Shown in pieces: positions 9,443 to 19,056 of a stretch of 24,303 nt of DNA. The stretch comes from Coptodactyla brooksi. Lineage: Eukaryota; Arthropoda; Insecta; Coleoptera; Scarabaeidae. The notes beneath the pieces were generated by a model. That model ran no database searches and was not told the DNA's origin. It saw nothing but the letters and a program-made list of their open reading frames with translations. The translations under genes were made by a program, and so were the position numbers. The DNA is taken from contig JAWQRM010000314.1 of the NCBI GenBank assembly GCA_033557675.1, forward strand, positions 1 through 24,303, in the 5' to 3' direction. The stretch's first letter is position 1; the number at the start of each line of letters is the position of its first letter.

Positions 9443-10120
9443 AGCTGAGGAATGATACTGAATTTTTTTTATGATAACTTCCTCAGGATAATTATGTCAT
9501 AATGTCATAATGAGGACATTTGTAGGACGTGTGATTTCAGGTTCATGTTTTGGATGAACAACATGTTTACCTCTGGTAGACAATGTTTCTGGCCATATGT
9601 GCATACTCTACCATTTAGTTTGTGGTCCTTATTGGCGATAAATTCCGCAATAAGTACATTTATTGTAGATTTCTACGACCTGCACAAAACCGGTGACATC
9701 AAATTTTCAGATAACTTTAGAACAATAAAAGTTTATTCCATCATTAAACGATACGAACTGCGATAGTGACAGTTAACGTTTCGCACATGTTCCGGGAAAG
9801 TAGCAATGCAACTTAGAATACCTGGGGCTCTTTGCCTACTTTATAAGTATGCGGTCATATACTGTTCTATGCCCAATTTTAAGCGGTTGTAAAATGGAGT
9901 TTATGTTTGAACTGACCCGAGAAACAAAATGATAAAATGCTTTTAATGTGCGCAAATTGTTAGAGTACTTTTTAATATGTTCTTGTGGGAAATTGCCCGT
10001 TGACGGTTACAACAGCAAGAACGGAGAGAATTTGTTTATTTTCTCTTTTGCAAATTATAATTACAACTACAGGCTCGTAGCATAACAGGATAATAAAAAT
10101 ATATAACGCGGAGAGGAGAA
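9443..10120. other. non-coding stretch
   Basis: No supported gene on either strand. A 73-codon frame at 9545-9766 lacks motifs. Confidence 0.45.
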
Positions 10121-10130
10121 CCTGTAATTT

Positions 10131-10340
10131 ATCTGGACTTTATCTACGGCGCGTTCCAGGACCAGCTTAGAAAGGTCCTTGATCTCTTCGTTGTACAGTT
10201 TTAAGGAACGGCCGTACGGCAAGAGCTCAAGATGCTATTAAAGTCGAAAGTTCCGCCTGCTGTTGCTTCCAGTGTACACGCTCCTTGAATTTCTCAGAAA
10301 ACCCACTCTTGCTTTATTTTGCTCTAGAGCAGCACCTCTG
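10131..10340 (-). pseudogene. possible decayed coding segment
   Basis: On the minus strand two frames together look like one protein separated by an indel near 10230. The first gives SGFSEKFKERVHWKQQQAEL before a stop. The second gives ELLPYGRSLKLYNEEIKDL and SKLVLERAVDKVQINYR, ending near 10131. The charged, helix-like composition and higher GC set it off from the flanks. It lies downstream (in minus-strand sense) of the exon at 10579-10749 and could be a dead exon of the same gene or a retrocopy. I do not recognise the family. Confidence 0.3.
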
Positions 10341-10578
10341 GGCTTGTGCACCGTAATTAAGGAGTAAGTAATATTATGCCAAGGACGTCCTGCACGCATC
10401 TTGCAAGAATATTTGTCGCCGCAGGGCTCTTGCGTCTAGTTTACGGCTAGAAAAGGCGTGGGCTATCGTTAAGCAAATAATTACGACAGATGTGAGATGC
10501 ACCATTTCGCTCGATGCCCAAAGCATCGATTTCGATTTAAAATTAATCCATAGATACCTCTGATTATTTGACACTTAC

Positions 10579-10749
10579 CTCGTGGCACTCCTGGCGGTTC
10601 GGACGGTGCCAGAAATCCTGCATCCTCCGAAGAAGCGTATCCTGCCGATCCGAAACTGCTACCTGAATGACGGAATTCGTGGGGCACCGCAGGTGGAGCC
10701 ACCTTCTTGGCGGTTGCCGCAGGCTTTGGTGGCCGCGACATGCCGCCTA
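10579..10749 (-). CDS. internal exon of an unidentified host gene, minus strand
   Basis: This 171-bp, GC-richer island is bounded by strong splice signals on the minus strand. The acceptor is a pyrimidine tract ending in CTCTTACAG just above 10749. The donor is ACGAG|GTAAGTGT at 10579/10578. The open frame uses two bases of a split codon, 56 full codons and one base of the next. It reads GGMSRPPKPAATAKKVAPP, then AVPHEFRHSGSSFGSAGYAS, then SEDAGFLAPSEPPGVPR. The product is Pro/Ala/Ser rich and low in hydrophobic residues, so probably a disordered linker. The internal ATG (MSRPPKP) could instead be a start codon if this is a first coding exon. I cannot name the gene; the partner exons are not evident in the window. 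Confidence 0.6.
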
Positions 10750-11619
10750 CTGTAAGAGGAAAAAGAGAAATTAATAACTCTGAGAAACTCCTCTATATAG
10801 CTTTTGAACGGATTGAGTTGCAAATTTTGGAGGATTGTTTGAGTTTTTTTGTCCGAAAAAGTGCCCACTTCCTATCTCTATGGGACAAGATCACAGCAGT
10901 TTTGTACATATGAGATCTTATTGAATGATGACATTCAATTTTCAACCCTTGGAACTTCAACAATCTCCCTCCATCCGTTCAAAAGTTACGAAGGGCTTTC
11001 CAACCTTTCTTATGATAACTTTATGTTGGTTTAAACATCAACACATTGTAATCTTTGCGTAACACTTTCTATTAAACATACGTACTTAAAGATTGTTATA
11101 CATGTACCTTAATCTCATAAATCACGTTTTTTTTTGGTTCATAAGATTAGCTTCACATATTTCACAGTTACATGTATAATCTTCTCAGAAACAAATCCTC
11201 TTAAAATAATACTGTTACTATACTTACTGCAGTAAGTTAACCCAGTTCTTAAAGTACGAATGAAAAACGTTTACAACTTGTCAAAACAGAACTCGTGCAT
11301 GCCTACAAATTTTTCTTACTTAAATTTAATTTTAGTCGAAAAACTAAGTATAACAATTATACATAAATATTTCAAAATGCTGTTTGAAACAAGATTAATC
11401 GAAGACACTCATGACATTAAATTTGAAAATTCTATCTTGTATTGCATCAAGTCTATACGCTCCCTGGAAATATTTCTAATTAAATGAACATAATATTTTT
11501 AATGTAACATTTTTATTCGATAAAATGGGGTTACAGCACTTTTTCTAAGAAAACCAAAATTTTGTTCATTCTGCAATATTGATTATTTACTCAAAAATAA
11601 GCTCTTCAGATTTTGGTAA
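10750..11619. other. intron-like AT-rich stretch
   Basis: No coding evidence. Short AT-driven frames at 10849-11034 and 11260-11487 carry no motif. Confidence 0.45.
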
Positions 11620-11963
11620 ATTTTTTACTTGAAAATATCTAGAGAATTACCTTGTCCTTCTACCTACCAGGTCAAAAAGGATCGAGGCAGGTATAGAGGA
11701 AGGGCCGTTATTAATTTTTTTTTGTTTTTAAAAATCTAACACCCAAATAGATCGATGAATATCATAAACTTACTAAAATATGTATGGAATTAAATTACTT
11801 CAGATTTAACGGAAAATTCTTTAAACAGACAGAAGGGACGGCAATGGTTAACTGTCTTTCGCCTTTTCTTGCTAATCCCTTCATGGGTTCATCTCTTTTT
11901 TTATTAGCTTTCTAGCTTTATCTTATTAGCTTTCTTCGATTTTTTACTTGAAAATATCTAGAG
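11620..11963. mobile_element. short insertion flanked by 25-bp direct repeats
   Basis: A 25-base string (ATTTTTTACTTGAAAATATC plus TAGAG) occurs at 11620-11644 and again, identical, at 11939-11963. The 294 bases between them begin with a segment (11647-11801, with CCTTCTACCTACCAGGTCAA) that also occurs at 19133-19300 and, inverted, near 13660-13745. This is what a retrotransposed copy with a long target-site duplication would look like. The hammerhead that accompanies the segment at the other two loci is absent here. No coding capacity. Confidence 0.6.
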
Positions 11964-12545
11964 GTAACATTATGTTTATACATTTTTCTTATATTTTAGT
12001 ACAGGGGGTGTTATTTGTAATATCTGTAAACATCCTAGAACTTTACATGTGTATTCTAGTGGTTTCTACAAAAACGTGAACGTAGATTTAAATTTCGTTT
12101 ATATACAATAATAAAATACACCGTACTGAAATAAGAATATTATACGACCCTTCTTAGAATTTGATTATGTGTTGTCTATATTATTGTAAATACATTAATG
12201 TACATTAATGTAAATACATACGTACGACATGAATAGGTATGAAGGATACGTAATTATATCTTTTTATGCATTTATTGCTGTCTAATATAAAAAAATGTCA
12301 ATACAAACAATAAGTAGTCAAAATATCTTCAATCAATAAGCAAAACTAAATATTTTGTTGAACTGTTGGTTTTGGTTTTTAATTAGACTTTACATGTTAA
12401 GGCAATTTTAAGGCTTTGAGGAAGTCTGCCCTGTAGGGAGAGTGGGCTTGGCCATTCCATAATGTCCACTTTTTTATTCATAAACGATTTTTACCACTTT
12501 GCCAGAATTTTTGAGGTTTTTGTTTTAACAAATTCAAATTACATA
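11964..12545. other. AT-rich non-coding stretch
   Basis: Nothing recognisable. A short local repeat, TACATTAATG twice, lies near 12188-12212. Confidence 0.45.
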
Positions 12546-12549
12546 TATG

Positions 12550-12911
12550 GTCTTGAGAAACAACTCTGACATTCATGCTTATGACACAAGAACTGGACAA
12601 ATATATACAATACACATAATAATACACATAATGTAGACAAAAGAAGCATCACCAGGAATGCAGCCAAACTATATAATGAAGTACCTACCGCTCTAAAGGG
12701 ACTTTGTAACATTAAGTCTTTCCAGCAAGCTGTCAAGCGGCTGTGAAGGACATAAAATAACATTCATGTATCTCTATAGAGTTAAAGTTTTCGCTTTAAT
12801 ATATGTTCACAATACCTATATTTAGTTTTATATGCATTCACATACTTACATTTACTTTGTACCTGTTATAGACTTTGTCTCTAGGGATTAATAAATAAAT
12901 AATAAAAAAAA
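12550..12911 (+). pseudogene. 3' end of a non-LTR retrotransposon (LINE)
   Basis: The plus strand encodes the last residues of a LINE reverse-transcriptase polyprotein in two frames. First comes LRNNSDIHAYDTRTGQIYT at about 12553-12610, matching the HxYxTR signature of such C-termini. After an indel, RSITRNAAKLYNEVPTALKG and LCNIKSFQQAVKRL lead to TGA at 12744-12746. About 145 bases of non-coding sequence follow, then an ATTAATAAATAAATAATAAA tail that ends the element near 12911, as in CR1- and Jockey-type elements. Only this 5'-truncated 3' end is present, the usual outcome of incomplete target-primed reverse transcription. The minus-strand open frame 12539-12763 is a shadow. Confidence 0.75.
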
Positions 12912-13061
12912 TTAGTGTCGATTTTTTTTTCAACAAATGGAAGCATAACTTTTTGCGGCATGCTTAAATACGTTTCTTTAGTCCTCAAAAGTCATCAAAT
13001 AGCTCCACTACTAAGTAGTGACGCAATTCAAAAGAGTGAAGGAAAAAGTTCATTGTATTTT

Positions 13062-13590
13062 TTCCAATAGATGGCGTTAGAGTCGCATAGCTCTGGTAAC
13101 ACTAATCAAGTCAAGCCATAATGTAGCGCATTTTAAAGGCAACAGTCCATAGATCATTAAAAAATATCACTTGGTTCAACCGGCACATATTCGGTTTAGT
13201 AAAGTTCATTTAAAATATAAGAAAAGTATGTTTGAATTTTGGCGAAAAAACGCCAAGAACCTTTTCCTTGATCCTTTATAATATGAAAACAGCTCCATAC
13301 TGTCAGACTACCACCACAATGTTTTTAATTGTTTTAATTATGTATTTTGGATCATACGCTTTCCCTTTTGAATTTGAGACATGTTTTTGAGAAAAATCTG
13401 AACCAAATAAATGTGTTCTAGTTTCATCTGATAAGAGGATATTTCATAACAGATTTTGAAATTTCAATCTAAGTGACAAACTGACTTCCTTTTTTATCTT
13501 TTTAGATGCAGGATTTATTTTGGTATATTAAACAATATTTTATCTTTTTGGATATTTGAATGTTTTAGGTGCATTTTCTATATTAATAGG
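13062..13590 (-). pseudogene. Tc1-like transposase relic, copy 1
   Basis: On the minus strand, ILLSDETRTHLFGSDFSQKH at about 13442-13380 matches the first catalytic region of Tc1-like transposases (SDE with catalytic Asp, then the FGS motif). It continues KGKAYDPKYIIKTIK, and after a frameshift near 13320 HCGGSLTVWSCF, the family's HGGGSVMVWGCF region. Stops and frameshifts follow. The second and third catalytic motifs are not recognisable. The whole block, including non-coding sequence from an AATAGATGGCG motif at 13066 to about 13590, is repeated at 18229-18768, so the unit that moves is larger than the coding relic. Confidence 0.7.
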
Positions 13591-13659
13591 ATATCTGATC
13601 AAATTTAATGAACTAACCATTATATTACAAGTTTCTTACTCTTGGTCTCTTAAAATAAA

Positions 13660-13880
13660 AAATAAAATATTTAATAACGGCCCTGCCCCTATACCTGCCT
13701 CGATCTTTTTTGACCTGCTAGATAGAAGGACAAGGTAATTAAAATCTTATTATAAGTAAGTGATCCCCTTAAAAAGTAATTAGGGTAGGTATATAAGTGG
13801 TTTTTCATTTTAGTAGTTCCTTCTTTCTCCTGAGTCTTCGATAAACCAAAATACATGTTAAGTTTTAAAATATTAATATT
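13660..13880 (+). mobile_element. relic of a ribozyme-bearing repeat, inverted relative to 19014-19301
   Basis: This block matches the reverse complement of 19014-19210. Shared strings include CCTCGATCTTTTTTGACCTG (at about 13699) and AGTTCCTTCTTTCTCCTGA (at about 13816). At its 3' end is the decayed hammerhead at 13827-13862. No coding frame. The order and orientation relative to the neighbouring Tc1-like block differ from the 18-19 kb locus, so the two were acquired separately or rearranged. Confidence 0.55.
13827..13862 (+). ncRNA. decayed hammerhead ribozyme copy
   Basis: This is homologous to the candidate at 19014-19056. It keeps CTC then CTGA, the TTCGATAAACC part of helix II and the ACATGTT stretch. 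It has lost the 5' strand of helix II and the GA of CTGAAGA, and the GAAA core reads AAAA. It cannot fold into an active hammerhead. Confidence 0.5.
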
Positions 13881-14117
13881 GTGTTTGAGGTGCTTGTTAG
13901 TTCTAGTGACTGCGAGACCGCAGATCTCCGTTTCTTCTAATAACATAATCTCAGTTTGTTGCAATCCTTTAAATTGCAAAAAGCTAACTGCATGAGACTC
14001 CTGATAATCCTGACAAAGAAATACGTAGTTGTTTTTGTTAAAGAAATATTATTGTAATAATCATTGAACACAAATAATTTGACCGGAATCCTTCTGCCCA
14101 GATGTTATTTCCTTTCT

Positions 14118-14800
14118 TCATTCGGTTATTTTAATGGCAGAATCCAGCGATTTTGATCCATTAACTATTTGGTCCATTAACTGTTGTGACGGGAAGGGAT
14201 AAATAAGGATGAAGGATTGTTTATTGAGTGCAGTTATTGAGCCGTATTCTAATATTGGCCTACAAACATCTGTCGTGTATATATGGATCACACATTTTCG
14301 ACTGATACTATGCCCTCTGGCCACCAAGAAACTAAAGTGTTTTACCCTATTTTTAGCTATGATTTTCACTTTTCTGGTGTGAATGTGGAACTTTAGTTTG
14401 TTGTCAAAGTGGATTCCCAAATACTTGCTGAAAGTCATAGGTTTGATCGTTATGTTGGTAATTCTAATGGTAGGGGAATTGTCTCCTGTGCGGTGAAAGG
14501 GCATGAGCAGTTGGGATATTGCTGGATTGATTTCAATTCTCCATTTATAGAACCATTCTTGTATTTTATTAGCCACAGATTGCAGTACAGCCATTGCATC
14601 GTGGACAATTTCTCCATGCGTTACCAGACCAGTGTTGGAGATATTGGCGAACCCTGAGGGATCCCTTGCTGCATGTGGAATAGATCAGAAAAGTATGCAC
14701 TCGCTTGCTCTATTTCCATGACGACACGTATCCCTTCAGTGCTAAAGCATCACTGGAGGTGCTGCTCTAGCTTTATTAAATCCGATTACATGACTCCGTC
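14118..14800 (-). pseudogene. Jockey-like LINE reverse transcriptase fragment
   Basis: On the minus strand a reverse-transcriptase palm fragment starts near 14800 with IRVVMEIEQASAYF. It reaches the conserved box QQGIPQGSPISPTL at about 14670-14629. A deletion and frameshift follow: the YADD-type active-site box is reduced to FANISNTGLVTHG near 14635-14597. The 158-codon frame 14594-14118 then continues with LQSVANKIQEWFYKWRIEIN, SKYLGIHFDNKLKFHIHTRK and PILEYGSI, the thumb and connector of Jockey-superfamily polymerases. It ends at a stop near 14118. The Asp pair of the active site is lost, so it is inactive. Frames on the plus strand here are shadows. Confidence 0.85.
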
Positions 14801-15260
14801 ATACGGAGAGGTGTCAGATGGTTGCGGAATTCGAACAGTCCGCACTATAAAATCACGCCTACTTAGCTTCCTTGAACAATCCGCAGTTATGCAGCAGCAG
14901 CAGCAGCACATTGCCGACTAGAGCCTGCGAACTTATTGATTAACACTTAATAAAATGAAGTGTCTGGCCAAGAGGTACGCAGGTTGGCAAGTGGACCATG
15001 AAAGAAAAACTGCCGAGAGCTGAAAGTGCTGGCGCCGATCCGTTTGGAAAACAGTGTGGGCGATGCTATGCCGGTCAAACGTGACATTTTTGCTTTCGAC
15101 CGGGCGATATGCGCGATTGTCCAATTCAAAAAAGCAACGTGCACCTGAAACTCAACTGGTGAAAGGAAACTAAATCCGTCATGGAGCATGTGTCTGGCGC
15201 CTAGAAGACCGTTAACACCTCCGTGAAATACAATGTACACCGCATGCAATTAGAATTCCT
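14800..15260. other. unassigned GC-richer segment
   Basis: The base composition is balanced, and a minus-strand frame of 100 codons is open at 14947-15249 (contains PVEFQVHVAFLNWTIAHIAR). A plus-strand frame ends with QQQQQ, encoded by a short CAG run at about 14890-14907. No family is recognised. It may continue the decayed LINE or be an unrelated dead coding segment. Confidence 0.25.
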
Positions 15261-15446
15261 AAGTAGTGCTGGTAGTTGTAATTTTACTACTAACCATTGC
15301 TAAGTAATAGAACGAGCCTAATACCAATAAGATCCTGTAATTGATAGGTCGGAGTTGACTGTTAAAACTTTAAAGTAGCACTGTGGTTGACCAAGTAACA
15401 ACAAAATTAAACAATATATCCACTACATGAAAACTGAAAAATAATT

Positions 15447-15489
15447 GCTTTGCGAACGTTTCGCTAAACAATTCAGCATCATCAGGAGC
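15447..15489 (-). ncRNA. decayed hammerhead ribozyme copy
   Basis: It has the same 43-base span and layout as the copy at 7393-7435. It holds GCTC, CTGATGA, an extra T, hairpin GCTGAA/TTTAGC around a 3-base loop, GAAA, C, loop GTTC, and G. The cleavage triplet is changed (T to C, then A) and the last helix I strand reads AAGC, leaving three of four pairs. Probably inactive. Helix II keeps its pairing although its bases differ from the 7.4 kb copy. Confidence 0.55.
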
Positions 15490-15529
15490 ATTGAAAGATC
15501 TTGCAGCATACTTATAATAGTAGCCAATT

Positions 15530-17176
15530 TTTTTGGATAACGTTCTTCCCATACTCCCATAATGTCTGTTGTGTTGAATCCTTGCATAGACATTGTTATA
15601 TGTATCAAATTGGCAGATAATATGTTGAAAGAAGCTTTGGTAGCAGAGGAAATAAGCTTCAATAACGATGGACTGAAAATAGTCCCCTAAATTGGTTAAG
15701 ATAAAATTACACAATTTGATAACTACTAAATAAAAAATTACTACATAATGAGGTGTTGGGAAATTTTGAGATATGTTTGGTTTCATTCTGCTATTTGTTC
15801 TATTTTCCAATTTCCCGGTTTTCAGAAAATGTGGCGCCCTTTTTTTAAATAGGACACCCAGTACATTTCTTTATGTTTTATTTTTGTTTGAACAATTATT
15901 AATATTTTTCATGCAATTTTCCCTACAGCCAAGTTCAGTAGCTTCAAAGGTAACTTGCCTTGAATGTTAATTTTGCAAAAGTCTGATTTTGATCTGAATG
16001 TAGATCACTATCACATTTTTACTACGTTGGTTAATCTAAATAATTTTGAATATTTAAGCAAAAACAAATAAGACGTTTATTTTAGTCATAATAAAAATTC
16101 TTATTATTTGTTTTACATCGTCCCTACATTTAAATCTAACAGTCTGAAAGATAACTTGACTTGAATGTTAATTTGGAAGAAAGATCTGGCTCTAACCTGC
16201 ACTACTTTTACTGTCTTTATTAATCTAAACAAATTTGAATACTTAGGCAATGAAAATAGATTTATTATTTTTTGCGATACTGTTAAATATTAACGGAGCG
16301 TTTTGGGATGATACATTTTGGATAATGTTCTTCCTATACTCCCACAATGTCTGTTGTGTTTGTTTTTAAATTTTTATTGGATTTTCAAAAGAAGTCAATG
16401 TTCGCAGAGTTGGAATTGTCAATGAGTAGAAAAATCCTTGCGCAAACATTATTATATGTATCAAATTGGCAGGCAATATGTTGAAAAAAGCTTTGGTAGC
16501 AGAGGAAATAAGTTTCAATAACGAAGGACTGAAAATAGTCCCCTAAATTGGGGTCCCGAAACCAGTTCAGATAAAATTACACAATTTGGTAACGACTGAA
16601 TAAAAAAAGACTACATAATGAGAATGAGGTATTGGGAAATTCTGAGATACGTTTGGTTTTATTCTGCCCTTTGTTCTATTGTCCAATTTCCCAGTTTTCA
16701 GAAAATGTGGCGCTTTTTTTAAACGGATACCCAGTACATTTTTTTATGTTTTATTTTTGTTTGCACGATTATTAATATTTTTCATGCAATTTTCCCTACA
16801 GTAGTTTCAAAGGTAACTTGTCTTGGATGTTAATTTTGCAAAAGTTTGATTTTGATCTGAATGTAGATCACTATTACATTTTTACTATGTTGGTTAATCT
16901 AAATAATTTCGAATATTTAAGCAAAAACAAATAAGACTTAATAAAAATTCTTATTATCTACTATTATGTTTTACATCGTTCCTACATTTATAACAATCTG
17001 AAAGATAACTTGACTTGACTGTTAATTTTGAAGAAAGATCTGGCTCTAACTTGCACTATTTTTACATTTGTTTTGATTGATCTAAAAAAATGTCAATACT
17101 TAGGCAACAAAAATAGATTTATTATTTCTTACGATACTGTTAAATATTAACGGAGCGTTTTGGGATGACACATTTT
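15530..17176. repeat. diverged tandem duplication, period about 855 bp
   Basis: Unit A is about 15530-16313 and unit B about 16314-17176. Shared blocks include GTCCCCTAAATTGG (15682 and 16538), GGAAATTGGACA/AAATAGAAC-type text near 15800 and 16680, AAATGTGGCGC, and TTAACGGAGCGTTTTGGGAT (about 16291 and 17144). Unit B has an extra segment of about 75 bases near 16360-16435. Inside each unit a block of about 100 bases is itself repeated, starting near 15949 and 16150 and again near 16812 and 17004, so an older duplication preceded the larger one. The open frame at 15370-15810 spans the unit edge and the decayed hammerhead and has no protein family signature. Confidence 0.8.
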
Positions 17177-18228
17177 CGCATCTTGCTACCGAATAAAATG
17201 AAATAAATTGTGAAAAACAAATTTTCGCAGCTTCTAACTACATAGTAACTTCAAAATCGCTTTATTTCTAATTGTTCCTCGCCAGAATTTTTTAGAATTT
17301 TAGAATTCAATTTAAAAATGAAAAGTTGGGGTTCTTTTCAGCGAAACCGAAAGCGTTAGAAAATCGGCAAGTTGTCAAATTATACATACCTATTGCATCA
17401 GTCAACTTTCAATTCGATAGCTTAAAAAATACTGGTTAAAAATAGAGTGCTAAAAATAATCTATATGTATATACATACACAGAGTTTTTTTTTATTAATC
17501 TGGGTTGATAAAAATTTAAATATGTAACAATATCTAAATAGTACATACCTAAAAATAATTTCTTTTTATATGATATGAATTCGTTGCAACCAACCTTATT
17601 TTTAATGGTATGAATTCTTTTTTATTAATTATTAAAGTCTCGCTTCTCCACGTGACTGTACGAAATTTTCACAGAATTACATAAAACATTTCTCGAGAAA
17701 TTCACCATTTTAACAATGAATATATTATATTTTGAAAACAATAGTCACGTGATCTATTTTAGAGGTCAGTATTATTTTATTATTTAATATTTTATAGAAT
17801 CATGTCGAGAAAAAATTGGCAAATACTCAAAAAGCTCTAAATACTTACAGATAATTGTAAATTATCTGCATTATTCCATTATTTTATCTCACGCTGCATA
17901 GAGTACTAACTGTTTTAGACCATAAAATTACATATTATTTATTTTTTTTCTTCTTCTGAATAATGCACGTTTATCACAGAGGTTTATTAAAACACCGTTG
18001 TCATTCTATAAAATGTGTTTCAAATTGGTGATTTAAAATAATTTGACGTTAGTCTACAGAAAATTGTCCTGAACCTTTAATAAGATTTTTAGCCATATAT
18101 TTCCACGTCTGTGGTTTTGTTTGTTGGTGCTTTGTTATTATTAATTATTAACGCATGTCTGTTTGCATGTTACTTTAGAAACTATTTCTTTTAATGTAGG
18201 GTCAAGGAACAAGCTCGTGGCATTTTCC
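17177..18228. other. AT-rich non-coding stretch with small hairpins
   Basis: No gene is seen. CAGATAATT at 17848-17856 pairs exactly with 17860-17868 across three bases. CACGTGACT near 17649 has its exact reverse complement near 17744, about 90 bases away. Confidence 0.5.
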
Positions 18229-18768
18229 CCAATAGATGGCGCTAGAGTCACATAACTTTTGTAACACTAATCAAATCAAGCCACAGTGTAGCACATTTGA
18301 AAGGTAACAGTCCATAGAAATCTCAAGTACAGTGATGGTCTAATGGTCTTACTAGAAACATGGCAAAATGTTGTTGATTAAACCGGCACATATTTGGTCT
18401 AATAAAGTTTGTTTAAAATATAAGAAAAGTGTGTTTGAATTTTGGCGAAAAAAGGCTTTCTCCTTGATCCTTTATAATATGAAAGCAGCTCCATACTTTT
18501 AGACTACCGCCACAATGTTTAATTGTTTTATGTATTTTGGATCATACTCTTTCTTTTCTTTTTGGATTTGAGGCATATTTTTGAGAAAAATCTGAACCAA
18601 ATAAATGTATTCTAGTTTCATTTGATCAGAGAATATTTCATAACAGATTTTGGAATTTCAATCTAAGTGACAAATTGACTGTGAGATTTCTTTTGGTATA
18701 TTAAAATATATTTTATTATTATTTTTTGGATATTTAAACGTTTTAGGTGCATTTTCTATATTAATAAA
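18229..18768 (-). pseudogene. Tc1-like transposase relic, copy 2
   Basis: This is a second copy of the block at 13066-13590 in the same orientation, diverged by many substitutions and small indels. On the minus strand the coding relic reads SNETRIHLFGSDFSQKY at about 18630-18575. The catalytic Asp of SDET is changed to Asn and a TGA precedes it. Farther on come HCGGSLKVWSCFHIIKDQGE in another frame. It shares the flanking AATAGATGGCG motif and the tail GGTGCATTTTCTATATTAAT with copy 1. Inactive. Confidence 0.7.
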
Positions 18769-18958
18769 GTTTTTTTATTTTTACATAAAATAAATGTAAT
18801 CACAACGATGTCTGTTTCAATAAATTTTAGGTAGATAAATTATAATATACAATTACTTTTATAAATTAATAAATTCTGTGAGCTATTTACCACTAATATT
18901 ATCCATTTAATAAATTAGATCAACCGATATTACTGAATCTCAGAATATTATCAATACA

Positions 18959-18990
18959 CTAGCTATTAGTGTGAACACACTAATAGCTAG
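18959..18990. repeat. perfect hairpin, 15-bp arms, 2-base loop
   Basis: CTAGCTATTAGTGTG at 18959-18973 and its exact reverse complement at 18976-18990 are separated by AA. It lies 24 bases from the hammerhead candidate, on the 3' side of the ribozyme strand. Confidence 0.88.
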
Positions 18991-19013
18991 CTAAGAATAC
19001 TAATGTTTTAAAA

Positions 19014-19056
19014 CTCAACATATGTTTCGGTTTATCGAATAAACCGTCTTCAGGAG
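19014..19056 (-). ncRNA. candidate type I hammerhead ribozyme, minimal helix III
   Basis: On the minus strand: CTC (19056-19054), core CTGAAGA (19053-19047), one unpaired C, helix II GGTTTAT/ATAAACC with a 3-base loop (19045-19029), core GAAA (19028-19025), C, loop ATAT, G, then TT, and GAG (19016-19014). CTC pairs with GAG as helix I. The C-G and A-T pairs around ATAT make a two-pair helix III. GTT is an allowed cleavage triplet, placing cleavage after 19017. The core bases are all conserved, and the seven-pair helix II differs completely in sequence from the 7.4 kb copy while the architecture and the 43-base span are the same. Helix I is short. Activity is predicted, not shown. Confidence 0.6.

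Noticed and set aside
14673..14921. Plus-strand 82-codon gene ending in a glutamine run
   Set aside because: It overlaps the LINE reverse-transcriptase frame on the other strand, and the CAG run is only five or six units.
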